Origin: Cellulomonas alba
Lineage (GTDB): Bacteria > Actinomycetota > Actinomycetes > Actinomycetales > Cellulomonadaceae
DNA length: 64,000 nucleotides
Reading direction: 5' to 3'
NCBI RefSeq assembly: GCF_030362835.1
Contig: NZ_JAUCGQ010000002.1
Location: 1 to 64,000 of the forward strand
The notes below the pieces were generated by a model that did not search any database, had not been told where the DNA came from, and saw only the letters and a program-made list of their open reading frames with translations. Of the stretch, positions 33,811 through 41,525 are shown in pieces. Both the position numbers and the translations under genes were made by a program. Position 1 is the stretch's first letter; each line of letters opens with the position of its first letter.

Positions 33811-34610
33811 GCACGGCGTACGACGTCCTCGGGGTGTCGCCCGACGCCACGCAGGACGAGCTCAGGAGGGCGTACCGCTCCCGCGCGCGCCGGACCCACC
33901 CGGACGCCGGCGGGACGCACGAGGACTTCGTTCGCGTCTCGCAGGCGTGGGACCAGGTGCGCGACGCGGCGTCGAGGGCCGCGTACGACGGACGGGTGCG
34001 CGCGTCGAGGCCAACCTCGGCCAACCCTGACGTCGCCGCGGATCCGCCGGCGGCGGAGTGGGGGAGCCGCGAGTACTTCCGGCCGGGACGGGCGGGGAAC
34101 AACCCGCGACCGCGACCGGCGCCGCAGCCGTCCGGACCGTACCCGCCGCCCGGCTGGCGCCCGCCGACGGGCTTCTCGCCCCGCACGACGTCGCGGCGAC
34201 CGCCGACCGGGGCGTCCCGGCCCGGTCGCCGCGCCGTGCCCACGGAGAAGCGGTGGGGTCCGCGCACCTGGCGCGGGGCTCTGCTCTGGTGGCCGATCTC
34301 GTTCGTCTACTGGTGGACGCTGCTGATCGCGATCGTGGTGCTGTCGGACGGTGGCCGGGACGTCACGGGTGCGGCCGCGCTGATGCTGTTCGGGTGGCTG
34401 CCGGCGCTGCGCTACTTCCGCCGGCTGCGGACGTGGCGACTCTGGGTCGCGCTCGGGCTGGTCACCTCGTTCTTCGCTGCGGTTGCCTACCTGACGCAGT
34501 GGTCATTCGTCGGCGGTCTCATCACGATGGCGGGGCTGGTGGTCGGGGTGGAGCTCGTCCGTCAGGCCGTCCTCAGCTCGAAGGAGATGCTCCTCGCCGG
34601 GCGCCGGTGA
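33807..34610 (+). CDS. Membrane protein with N-terminal DnaJ domain
   Basis: 267 residues from GTG 33807. A J-domain occupies 1-60 (TAYDVLGVSPDATQDELRRAY, then THPDAGG). The canonical HPD is kept as T-HPD, so Hsp70 stimulation is possible. A long Pro/Arg-rich linker (about 65-150) leads to four hydrophobic helices (about 160-250). J-domain membrane proteins recruit DnaK to a membrane client; the client is unknown. It is coupled to the preceding unknown gene by a GTGA overlap. Confidence 0.82.
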   Translation: MSTAYDVLGVSPDATQDELRRAYRSRARRTHPDAGGTHEDFVRVSQAWDQVRDAASRAAYDGRVRASRPTSANPDVAADPPAAEWGSREYFRPGRAGNNPRPRPAPQPSGPYPPPGWRPPTGFSPRTTSRRPPTGASRPGRRAVPTEKRWGPRTWRGALLWWPISFVYWWTLLIAIVVLSDGGRDVTGAAALMLFGWLPALRYFRRLRTWRLWVALGLVTSFFAAVAYLTQWSFVGGLITMAGLVVGVELVRQAVLSSKEMLLAGRR

Positions 34611-34688
34611 GACCCGGTCGCGCAGCGAACGCCTCCCGGGACGAGGATCCTGCTCGTTGTCGTCGTCGGTGCTGACCAAGGTGGGGCC

Positions 34689-35225
34689 ATGGGACGAGTC
34701 GTGGTGTACGAGCTGCTGTCGCTCGACGGGATCGCCGAGGACCCCGCTCGGTTCATGGGCGACTGGGACGCCGAGCTGGACGCGAACTTGGCTGCCGTGA
34801 TCGGACGCCAGGACGCCGTCGTGCTCGGCCGGCGCAGCTACGACGAGTGGTCCGGGTTCTGGCCGACCAGCGACGTCGAGCCGTTCGCAACCTTCATCAA
34901 CACCGTCCCGAAGCACGTGGCGACCTCGACGCCGCTCGCCCACCAGTGGGCGGGCGCCACCGTGATCGAGGGCGACCTCGTCGCGTTCGTCCGCCACCTG
35001 CGCGACGCGCTCGGCGGTGACGTCGGCGTGCACGCGAGCATCTCCGTGGCGCGGGCGCTGCTCGCCGCCGGCGAGGTCGACGAGCTGCGCCTCGTCGTCG
35101 CCCCGCGGACCGTCGAGGGCGGCCGTCGGCTCCTCGACGGGCTGCCGCTCGAGCTCGAGCTGCTCGAGTCCGTGACGTCGTCGAACGGCTGGCTGCTGCT
35201 GGGCTACCGACCGCAGCGCGCCTGA
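34689..35225 (+). CDS. RibD C-terminal/dihydrofolate-reductase-like oxidoreductase
   Basis: 178 residues. The fold signature is VVYELLSLDGIAED, then VVLGRRSYDEWSGFW, and the C-terminal strand set DELRLVVAPRTVEGGRRLL. These proteins share the NADPH-binding fold of dihydrofolate reductase and the RibD reductase domain, but the single-domain actinobacterial members have no assigned substrate. It stands alone, convergent with the LacI gene. Confidence 0.85.
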   Translation: MGRVVVYELLSLDGIAEDPARFMGDWDAELDANLAAVIGRQDAVVLGRRSYDEWSGFWPTSDVEPFATFINTVPKHVATSTPLAHQWAGATVIEGDLVAFVRHLRDALGGDVGVHASISVARALLAAGEVDELRLVVAPRTVEGGRRLLDGLPLELELLESVTSSNGWLLLGYRPQRA

Positions 35226-35245
35226 CCGCACGAAGGTGGCTCCGC

Positions 35246-36307
35246 CTACCTCGCCACCGCGGCGACGGATCCTCGTCCGAACAGCGGCATCGCGAGCCGG
35301 TGCACGACGGGGGAGCCGGACGCCTCGGCCGGCTCAGCCTTCTCCCGCATCCCCAGCAGCACCTCCACCGCCCGCCGCCCGAGCTCCTCGTGCGGGATCC
35401 CGAACGTCGTCAGCCCAGGCCGCAGCCACTCGGCCAGTGTCGCGTTGTCGAACGACACCACCGACACGTCCTCCGGCACCCGCAGCCCCGCCTCCTGCAG
35501 CGCCTGGTAGGCACCGAACGCGAGCCGGTCGTTGAAGCAGATCAGGGCCCGCGGGGTCGGGTCCCGCGCGAGCAGGTCGTGCACCGCCGCAAAGCCGTTC
35601 GGCGGGAGCCACGCGTCGCACAGCCACCCGGACGCCGGCGCGAGCCCCGCGGAAGCCAGCTCGTCGCGGATGCCGGCGAGGCGCTCGCGCCCGGCGACCG
35701 TCGCCGGCGGCACGTCGTGCTCGCCGGGCCCCGCGCCGATCAGGTGCACCGAGCGATGGCCCGCCTCGAGCAGCAGCCGGACCGCAGAACGCCCCGCGGC
35801 GTACTCGTCCGGCACCACCGACGGCACGGCCGACGCGCCCACCGGCAGCGCGTTCAGCATCACGGCCGCCGTGCCGTCGAGCGTCGAGGGCAGCGGACGC
35901 AGCCGCGTGAACATCGAGGCCAGGATCACCCCGTCGACCTGCCGGTCGAGCATCGCGTCGATCAGCTGGCGCTCGCTCGCCGCGTCGCCCTCGGTCTCGC
36001 CGATGAACAGCATGTAGCCGTGCTCCTGGGCGGCCTCGAGGGCGCCTCGGATCATGTCGCCGGCGAGCTGGGAGGTCGCGACCGTGTCGGAGACGAAGCC
36101 GATGGTCTTCGTCGTCCCCTTGCTCAGGCCGATGGACACGATGTTCGGCCGGTAGCCCAGCTCGTCGGAGACGGCGTGGACCCGTTCCTGGACGATGTCG
36201 GAGATGCGCAGCTCGCGTCCGCGCCCCGTCAGGACCAGCGACGCCGTGGTCGGCGAGACCCCTGCGGCGGCCGCGACGTCCGCGAGAGTCACTCTCTTGC
36301 GAGCCAC
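35246..36307 (-). CDS. LacI-family transcriptional regulator of the sugar ABC operon
   Basis: 353 residues. The N-terminal helix-turn-helix with hinge reads TLADVAAAAGVSPTTASLVL, followed by a periplasmic-binding-protein-like sugar sensor (about 65-345; IGFVSDTVATSQLAGDMIRG, RALICFNDRLAFGAYQAL). It is divergent from the solute-binding-protein gene. An 18-base palindrome with a central CG lies in the shared intergenic region and is the likely operator. The protein presumably represses the transporter until its sugar ligand binds. Confidence 0.92.
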   Translation of the reverse strand: MARKRVTLADVAAAAGVSPTTASLVLTGRGRELRISDIVQERVHAVSDELGYRPNIVSIGLSKGTTKTIGFVSDTVATSQLAGDMIRGALEAAQEHGYMLFIGETEGDAASERQLIDAMLDRQVDGVILASMFTRLRPLPSTLDGTAAVMLNALPVGASAVPSVVPDEYAAGRSAVRLLLEAGHRSVHLIGAGPGEHDVPPATVAGRERLAGIRDELASAGLAPASGWLCDAWLPPNGFAAVHDLLARDPTPRALICFNDRLAFGAYQALQEAGLRVPEDVSVVSFDNATLAEWLRPGLTTFGIPHEELGRRAVEVLLGMREKAEPAEASGSPVVHRLAMPLFGRGSVAAVAR

Positions 36308-36383
36308 TGAGCCTCCCCAAGTCGAGCCGAGCGTAGTGGACGGTCACAGCCGCGTAACGAACGCGAATCGCGCCCCGGACGCG

Positions 36384-36436
36384 TTGACATCGGATCGATC
36401 GCGTGGCAACACTAGCGCTGCTAAGCCGATTTAGCA
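36384..36436 (+). promoter_or_regulatory. Promoter and LacI-type operator for the sugar ABC operon
   Basis: TTGACA at 36384-36389 is a consensus -35; the -10 (CAACACT, 36407-36413) is weak. The perfect palindrome TGCTAAGCCGATTTAGCA at 36419-36436 has six-base arms and the central CG typical of LacI-family operators. It sits just downstream of the expected transcription start, where a bound repressor would block initiation. It is 58 bases before the GTG of the binding-protein gene. Confidence 0.7.
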
Positions 36437-36494
36437 CAGAGAACGGCGACCGGGCGACGAGGCCCGATCGAACCCGTGACGAAGGGAGACATCG

Positions 36495-37871
36495 GTGTCT
36501 CGACCGGCTGGAAGGACTCGGCGCAAGGCCGCCACCGTGGCCTTGATCGTCGGCGGTCTCATGACCGCGACGGCATGCAGCGCCCCCGGGGGCGACAACA
36601 ACAACGCAGCGAACACGCAGGGTTCGACGAGCACGTCGACCGCAGGAGGGCAGCCGACCTGCGGGACCGCTCCGGTCAAGCTGAAGATGTACATCGAGAC
36701 GGGCTTCCCGCTGCCGAAGGACCTCTCGGACGAGTTCACCAAGCAGTACCCGAACGTCACCTTCGACGTCCGCGAGGACCAGTTCGCGGTGATCACGCAG
36801 AACGCGCCGCGCGTCCTGGTCGACGACCCGCCGGACCTCATGCGGCTGCCGCAGGTGTCCGAGCTCGCCAAGGACAACCTGCTGCTCAACCTCGACCCCT
36901 ACGCGACCGCGTTCGGGTGGGACAAGTGGCCCCAGTCGCAGCTCGAGCAGATGCGCGTCAACGCCGACGGCAGCCGAGGCGACGGGCCGCTGTACGCGAT
37001 GGGCCTCAACTTCTCCATGACCGGCGTCTTCTACAACAAGAAGCTCGCCCAGCAGATCGGCATGACGGCGGCGCCGACGACCCTCGCCGAGCTCGACCAG
37101 GACCTGCAGAAGGCGAAGGACGCGGGGATCGTGGGCATCGCCCAGTTCAACGGAGGCGCCACCGGCGGCCTCGCGTTCCCGCTGCAGAACCTCATGGCGG
37201 CGTACGGCGACCCCGCGCCGATCAACGACTGGATCTTCCAGAAGAAGGGTGCGTCGATCGACACGCCGACCAACCTCCAGGCGGCCGAGCACCTCGACAA
37301 GTGGATCAAGGCGGGCTACTTCGCCAAGGACATCAACTCGTTCGACTACGCGACGATGATGAGCCGCTTCATCGGCGGCAAGAGCCTGTTCATCTTCGAC
37401 GGCGACTGGGAGTCCGGGAACCTGGACAAGCAGATGGCGGGGAACGCCGGGTTCTTCATCATGCCGCCGGCCCAGGCGGGCGGTAAGCAGGCCGCGATGT
37501 CGGCGCCGCTCACGTACGGCATCTCGGCGAAGGCCGCGAACCCCGACTGCGCCGCGTTCTTCCTCAACTGGGTGGCGACGAACGACAAGGCCCGGACGAT
37601 CGCCGTCCAGGTCGGCGGTTCGCACCCCATGGGCCCGGCGGACGCGTTCATGCCGCCGGTCGAGGCGAACACCGTCACCGCGCAGACGCTCGACGCCGGC
37701 GCCAAGATCGGCAAGGACAACGGGGCGATGGACTTCATCGCGAACGCGACCGGAGCCATCTACGCGAAGAGCTGGACGCCGAACCTGCAGAAGATGGTCG
37801 CGGGTCAGCAGACGCCGCAGGGTCTTCTCACGGCGGTCCAGAAGGACTACGAGAGCGAGATCGGCGGCTGA
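36495..37871 (+). CDS. Sugar ABC transporter substrate-binding lipoprotein
   Basis: 458 residues from GTG 36495, with AAGGGAGA upstream. A basic N-terminus and hydrophobic helix end in the lipobox TATAC, giving an acylated Cys at about 28. A Ser/Thr/Asn-rich linker precedes a family 1 extracellular solute-binding domain (LKMYIETGFPLPKDLSDEF, FYNKKLAQQIGM, LFIFDGDWESGN). It captures an oligosaccharide at the outer face of the membrane for the two permeases encoded next. An ATPase gene is absent, as is usual when a shared MsmK-type ATPase serves several importers. Confidence 0.93.
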   Translation: MSRPAGRTRRKAATVALIVGGLMTATACSAPGGDNNNAANTQGSTSTSTAGGQPTCGTAPVKLKMYIETGFPLPKDLSDEFTKQYPNVTFDVREDQFAVITQNAPRVLVDDPPDLMRLPQVSELAKDNLLLNLDPYATAFGWDKWPQSQLEQMRVNADGSRGDGPLYAMGLNFSMTGVFYNKKLAQQIGMTAAPTTLAELDQDLQKAKDAGIVGIAQFNGGATGGLAFPLQNLMAAYGDPAPINDWIFQKKGASIDTPTNLQAAEHLDKWIKAGYFAKDINSFDYATMMSRFIGGKSLFIFDGDWESGNLDKQMAGNAGFFIMPPAQAGGKQAAMSAPLTYGISAKAANPDCAAFFLNWVATNDKARTIAVQVGGSHPMGPADAFMPPVEANTVTAQTLDAGAKIGKDNGAMDFIANATGAIYAKSWTPNLQKMVAGQQTPQGLLTAVQKDYESEIGG

Positions 37872-37872
37872 C

Positions 37873-38844
37873 ATGAGCCAGCAGCGGCTGGACCGGACCG
37901 ACGCCGACAGCCGCGAGGTCACAGCGCCCGACGCTGAAGCCTTCGAACGCAGGCGCCGCGCCCTCAGAGCGCGGCGCCTGCGCCGAGGCTGGGTCGCGTG
38001 GGCGCTCGTGGTTCCCGCGGCCGCGTTCTACGTGGTCTTCGTCCTCAAGCCCATCGTCCTGACGGTGCAGTACTCGTTCTACGACTGGGACGGCGTCACG
38101 GCGGCGTCGTGGGTCGGGCTCGGGAACTACGCCAAGCTCCTGCAGGACCCCGAGCTCGGCGGGTCGATCGTCCACGCCTTCGAGCTGATCCTCTACTTCA
38201 GCTTCATCCCCGTGGCCCTCGGGCTGGCGACGGCGGCGATCATCCGGAAGTTCGCGACCAGCCGGATCTCCGTGGTGTCGCGGACCGTCCTCTTCCTGCC
38301 GCAGATCATCCCGCTCGTCGCCGCGGGCATCATGTGGACCTGGCTGCTCTCCACCGACGGTCTGGTGAACCAGGTGCTGCGGGCCGTCGGCCTCGGGTCG
38401 ATCACCAGGGCGTGGCTCGGCGACTTCCACACCGCGCTGCCCGCGGTGGGCGTCATCGGCGCGTGGGTGCTGTTCGGCCTGTGCATGCTGCTGCTGCTCG
38501 CGGGCATGACGAAGATCGACCCCTCGCTCTACGAGGCGGCGCGCATCGACGGCGCCGGCGCGTGGCGCGAGTTCTTCTCGATCACGCTGCCGAGCCTGCG
38601 CCAGGAGGTCGGCGTCTGCCTGACCGTGACGGTCATCGCGGCGCTCGCGAGCTTCGACATCGTCTACATCTCGACGCAGGGCGGTCCGGGCAACGCGACC
38701 CTCGTGCCGGGCCTCGAGATCTACTACCTGGCCTTCTTCCAGCGGCAGGTCGGGACCGCGTCCGCGCTCGCCGTCGCTCTCATGCTGCTCGTCCTCGCCG
38801 TCGTGCTGCCGCTGCAGCGCCTGAACCGGACCGGTGACTCGTGA
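37873..38844 (+). CDS. Sugar ABC transporter permease, MalF-like
   Basis: 323 residues starting one base after the binding-protein stop. A charged N-terminal tail of about 40 residues precedes six transmembrane helices. The ATPase-coupling EAA loop reads YEAARIDGAGAWREFFSITLP at about 220-240. It forms half of the membrane channel for the sugar captured by the lipoprotein. It overlaps the next permease gene by four bases. Confidence 0.93.
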   Translation: MSQQRLDRTDADSREVTAPDAEAFERRRRALRARRLRRGWVAWALVVPAAAFYVVFVLKPIVLTVQYSFYDWDGVTAASWVGLGNYAKLLQDPELGGSIVHAFELILYFSFIPVALGLATAAIIRKFATSRISVVSRTVLFLPQIIPLVAAGIMWTWLLSTDGLVNQVLRAVGLGSITRAWLGDFHTALPAVGVIGAWVLFGLCMLLLLAGMTKIDPSLYEAARIDGAGAWREFFSITLPSLRQEVGVCLTVTVIAALASFDIVYISTQGGPGNATLVPGLEIYYLAFFQRQVGTASALAVALMLLVLAVVLPLQRLNRTGDS

Positions 38845-39665
38845 TCGCCTCCCGCCGAGAGCTGTGGCTCGGCCGCGTGCTGCTCGTCGTCCTGATGCTG
38901 GTGACGGTGATGCCGTTCGTCAGCCTGTTCGTGACGGCGCTGCACGAGTCGGGCACGTACCCGCCGGGGCTCGCGTGGCCGGAGGTGCTGCACTGGTCGA
39001 ACTTCGCGACCGCGTTCCAGTCGGCGCAGATGGGCAAGCTGCTCGTCTCGAGCGTGCTCATCGAGCTCGGCGTCGTGCCGGTCGCGCTGCTGATCGGGAC
39101 TCTCGCCGGTTTCGCGATCGGGCACCTGCGGCCGCCGGGCGGCCGGTGGATCTTCCTCGCGTTCCTGCTCGGGCTGACGCTCCCGTTCGAGGGCGTCATC
39201 GTGCCGCTCTACTACCAGATCCGGGACATGGGCCTGCTGAACACCCGCTGGGCGATCATCCTGCCGCTCATCGGGCTGTACATGCCGTTCGCGGTGTTCT
39301 GGATGCGCGCGCACTTCGTCAACATGCCCGACGACGTCTCCGAGGCCGCGCGGATCGACGGCGCGACCACCTGGCAGCTGTTCTGGCGGATCCACCTGCC
39401 GCTGTCGATGCCGGCCCTGTCGTCGCTCGGGATCCTGATGTTCCTGTGGACGTGGAACCAGTTCCTGCTCGCCGTGGTGCTCGTCGACGACCCCACGAAG
39501 CGGACGATGGCCGGCGCGCTCGGCGCCTTCCAGGGCCAGTGGGGGACCGACATCCCGCTGCTCTGCGCGGGCTCCCTGCTGATCCTGCTGCCGACGCTCG
39601 TGCTGTTCGTCGTGTTCCAGCGGCAGTTCGTCACCGCGCTGCTGCAGGGCTCGGTGAAGGGGTGA
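38841..39665 (+). CDS. Sugar ABC transporter permease, MalG-like
   Basis: 274 residues with six transmembrane helices and the EAA loop SEAARIDGATTWQLFWRIHLP at about 167-187. It forms the second half of the transporter channel. The ATG overlaps the preceding stop, and its own stop overlaps the esterase GTG, so the four genes are one translational unit. Confidence 0.93.
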   Translation: MIASRRELWLGRVLLVVLMLVTVMPFVSLFVTALHESGTYPPGLAWPEVLHWSNFATAFQSAQMGKLLVSSVLIELGVVPVALLIGTLAGFAIGHLRPPGGRWIFLAFLLGLTLPFEGVIVPLYYQIRDMGLLNTRWAIILPLIGLYMPFAVFWMRAHFVNMPDDVSEAARIDGATTWQLFWRIHLPLSMPALSSLGILMFLWTWNQFLLAVVLVDDPTKRTMAGALGAFQGQWGTDIPLLCAGSLLILLPTLVLFVVFQRQFVTALLQGSVKG

Positions 39666-40660
39666 CCGAGGTTGCCTGGCGGCGGCCGCCCTTCGACCCG
39701 GAGATCCAGGCGGCGCTGGAGTCGCAGCGCTCCGAGGTCGTGACGGCGCTCGCATCGGACGAGGTTCCCGAGCTGCGGGAGCGGTCCGTCGTCCCGTCGG
39801 ACGCGCTGCTGAGCCAGAACGGCCGGCTCGCCGTGACGCGGCTCGTCGTGCCCGGCGCCGCGGGGGCGCCCGACGTCCCGGCCGTGCTGGTCCGACCGCG
39901 CACGGCGCCCGACGAGCGGACGCCGGTGCTCTTCCACCTCCACGGCGGCGGCCTGGTGACCGGGACGATGTACGACGACCTCGTGCCGGCCGTGTCGCTC
40001 GCGGCCGACCTCGGGTGCGCCGTGCTGTCGGTGGACTACCGGCTTGCGCCCGAGCACCCGTACCCCGCCGCGCTCGAGGACGCGTACGGGGCGTTGGTGT
40101 GGATGGTCGAGGAGGCGGGCGACCTCGGCCTGGACGCCGACCGCGTCGTGATCGGGGGCGTGTCGGCGGGAGGAGGGCTCGCGGCCGCGGCGACGCTGCT
40201 GTCCCGGGAGTCGGGCGGGCCGGCGGTGATCGGCCAGATGCTGGTCTGCCCGATGCTCGACGACCGCAACGACACGACCTCGGCCGTCCAGATGGCCGGC
40301 GTGGGCGCGTGGGACCGGCAGGCGAACCAGACGGCGTGGAGCGCGTACCTCGGCGACCGGGTCGGGACGCCCGGCGTCCCGTCGTACGCCGCGCCCGCGC
40401 GGGCGACCGACCTGGCGGACCTGCCGCCGACGTTCATCGACGTCGGGTCGGCGGAGACGTTCCGGGACGAGTGCGTCGCGTTCGCCGGGGCGTTGTGGGC
40501 GGCGGGGAGCCAGGCCGAGCTGCACGTGTGGCCCGGCGGCTGCCACGGGTTCGAGTTCCTGGTGCCCGACGCGGCGATCTCGCGTGCGGCGCGGGCTGCG
40601 CGGACGCGATGGCTGCGGCGGACACTGGCGGCGTCGGCCGGGGCGCGGCGTCGCGGCTGA
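39662..40660 (+). CDS. Alpha/beta-hydrolase (hormone-sensitive-lipase-like esterase)
   Basis: 332 residues from GTG 39662, overlapping the permease stop. The oxyanion motif HGGGLVTG (about 89-96), nucleophile elbow GGVSAGGG (about 165), a late Asp and HGF near residue 300 define a type IV/HSL-like esterase. It has no signal peptide, so it acts inside the cell. As the last gene of the sugar operon it probably removes acyl groups (for example acetyl) from the imported oligosaccharide. Confidence 0.9.
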   Translation: MTEVAWRRPPFDPEIQAALESQRSEVVTALASDEVPELRERSVVPSDALLSQNGRLAVTRLVVPGAAGAPDVPAVLVRPRTAPDERTPVLFHLHGGGLVTGTMYDDLVPAVSLAADLGCAVLSVDYRLAPEHPYPAALEDAYGALVWMVEEAGDLGLDADRVVIGGVSAGGGLAAAATLLSRESGGPAVIGQMLVCPMLDDRNDTTSAVQMAGVGAWDRQANQTAWSAYLGDRVGTPGVPSYAAPARATDLADLPPTFIDVGSAETFRDECVAFAGALWAAGSQAELHVWPGGCHGFEFLVPDAAISRAARAARTRWLRRTLAASAGARRRG

Positions 40661-40672
40661 CCCCGAGTCCTG

Positions 40673-41419
40673 TCACACCTGCGAGCGGAGTACGTCCACC
40701 TCGCACCCGGGCGCGAACGGGTCGAAGCCGTGCTCGGTGAGCCAGTGGATCGCGACCAGGCTGCGCCAGCACCACCACGCGCGGACCCCGTCGAGATCGA
40801 CGTCGGCGCCGTAGCCCGCGACGACGTCGCCGAGCCGCTCGCCGTGCCCGAACGTCAGGCTCGCGAGGTCGAACAACGCGTCGCCCGGGCCCGCCTCCGA
40901 CCAGTCGAGCACGCCCGTGATCCGGTCGCCGTCGACGAAGACGTGGTCGGCCTGGAGGTCGCCGTGCGCGAAGACCGGCGGGCGCGGCCGCAGTGCCTCC
41001 TCGGCGACGCGGCGTCCGCGCGTCACCACGTCGGTGGGCAGGACGCGGTTCGTGACGAGCCACGCGCACTCGTCGTCGAGGCGGGTCGCGAGGTCGTCGA
41101 GGCTCCTGCCGGGCCACGGCGGCGGCGGCGCGTCGTGGAGCGCGCGGACGGCTTCTCCCGCCGCGGACCAGGCCGTCGGTGAGGCCGTCGACGGCTGGCC
41201 GAGCCGCGCCAGCGGCGCGCCGTGGACGGCGGCGAGCGCCAGCACGTGCGGCTCGCGCCAGAGGACGTCCGGGGTCGGGAGCGGCGCCAGGGCCATCGCC
41301 TCGGCCTCGAGCGCGCCGCGCGCCTCGTCGGCGTCGACCTTCAGGAACATGTCGCCGACCCGCAGGACGGTCCGCTCGTTGTGCGCGACGACGACCTCGA
41401 CCTCGGCCACGCTCGCCAT
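40673..41419 (-). CDS. Aminoglycoside phosphotransferase-family kinase
   Basis: 248 residues from ATG 41419. The fold of APH/choline-kinase-type enzymes is clear: VFAHGDLQADHVFVDGDRITGVLDWSEAG. The catalytic Asp in HGD and the metal-binding Asp in LDW are present, but the conserved Asn five residues after the catalytic Asp is His, so catalytic competence is uncertain. Substrate could be an antibiotic or a small metabolite. It is convergent with the esterase gene and divergent from the LuxR-type regulator. Confidence 0.82.
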   Translation of the reverse strand: MASVAEVEVVVAHNERTVLRVGDMFLKVDADEARGALEAEAMALAPLPTPDVLWREPHVLALAAVHGAPLARLGQPSTASPTAWSAAGEAVRALHDAPPPPWPGRSLDDLATRLDDECAWLVTNRVLPTDVVTRGRRVAEEALRPRPPVFAHGDLQADHVFVDGDRITGVLDWSEAGPGDALFDLASLTFGHGERLGDVVAGYGADVDLDGVRAWWCWRSLVAIHWLTEHGFDPFAPGCEVDVLRSQV

Positions 41420-41525
41420 TGTCGTCCGGGCGGTTGTCGGGGTCGTCCCCTTATCGGATGGCCGGCGCGTCGGCCGCACTCGGACGATGCGTGGCGAGCC
41501 GACGCGCGGCCCATCCGATCGCGCC

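Noticed and set aside
35334-37922. 862-codon minus-strand frame spanning the LacI and binding-protein genes
   Set aside because: It is antisense to the binding protein and an out-of-frame shadow of the LacI gene, with extreme Arg content.
38834-40660. Long plus-strand frame covering the whole second permease
   Set aside because: Its first 275 codons are an Arg/Ala-rich shadow of the permease in another frame; the real esterase starts at GTG 39662.
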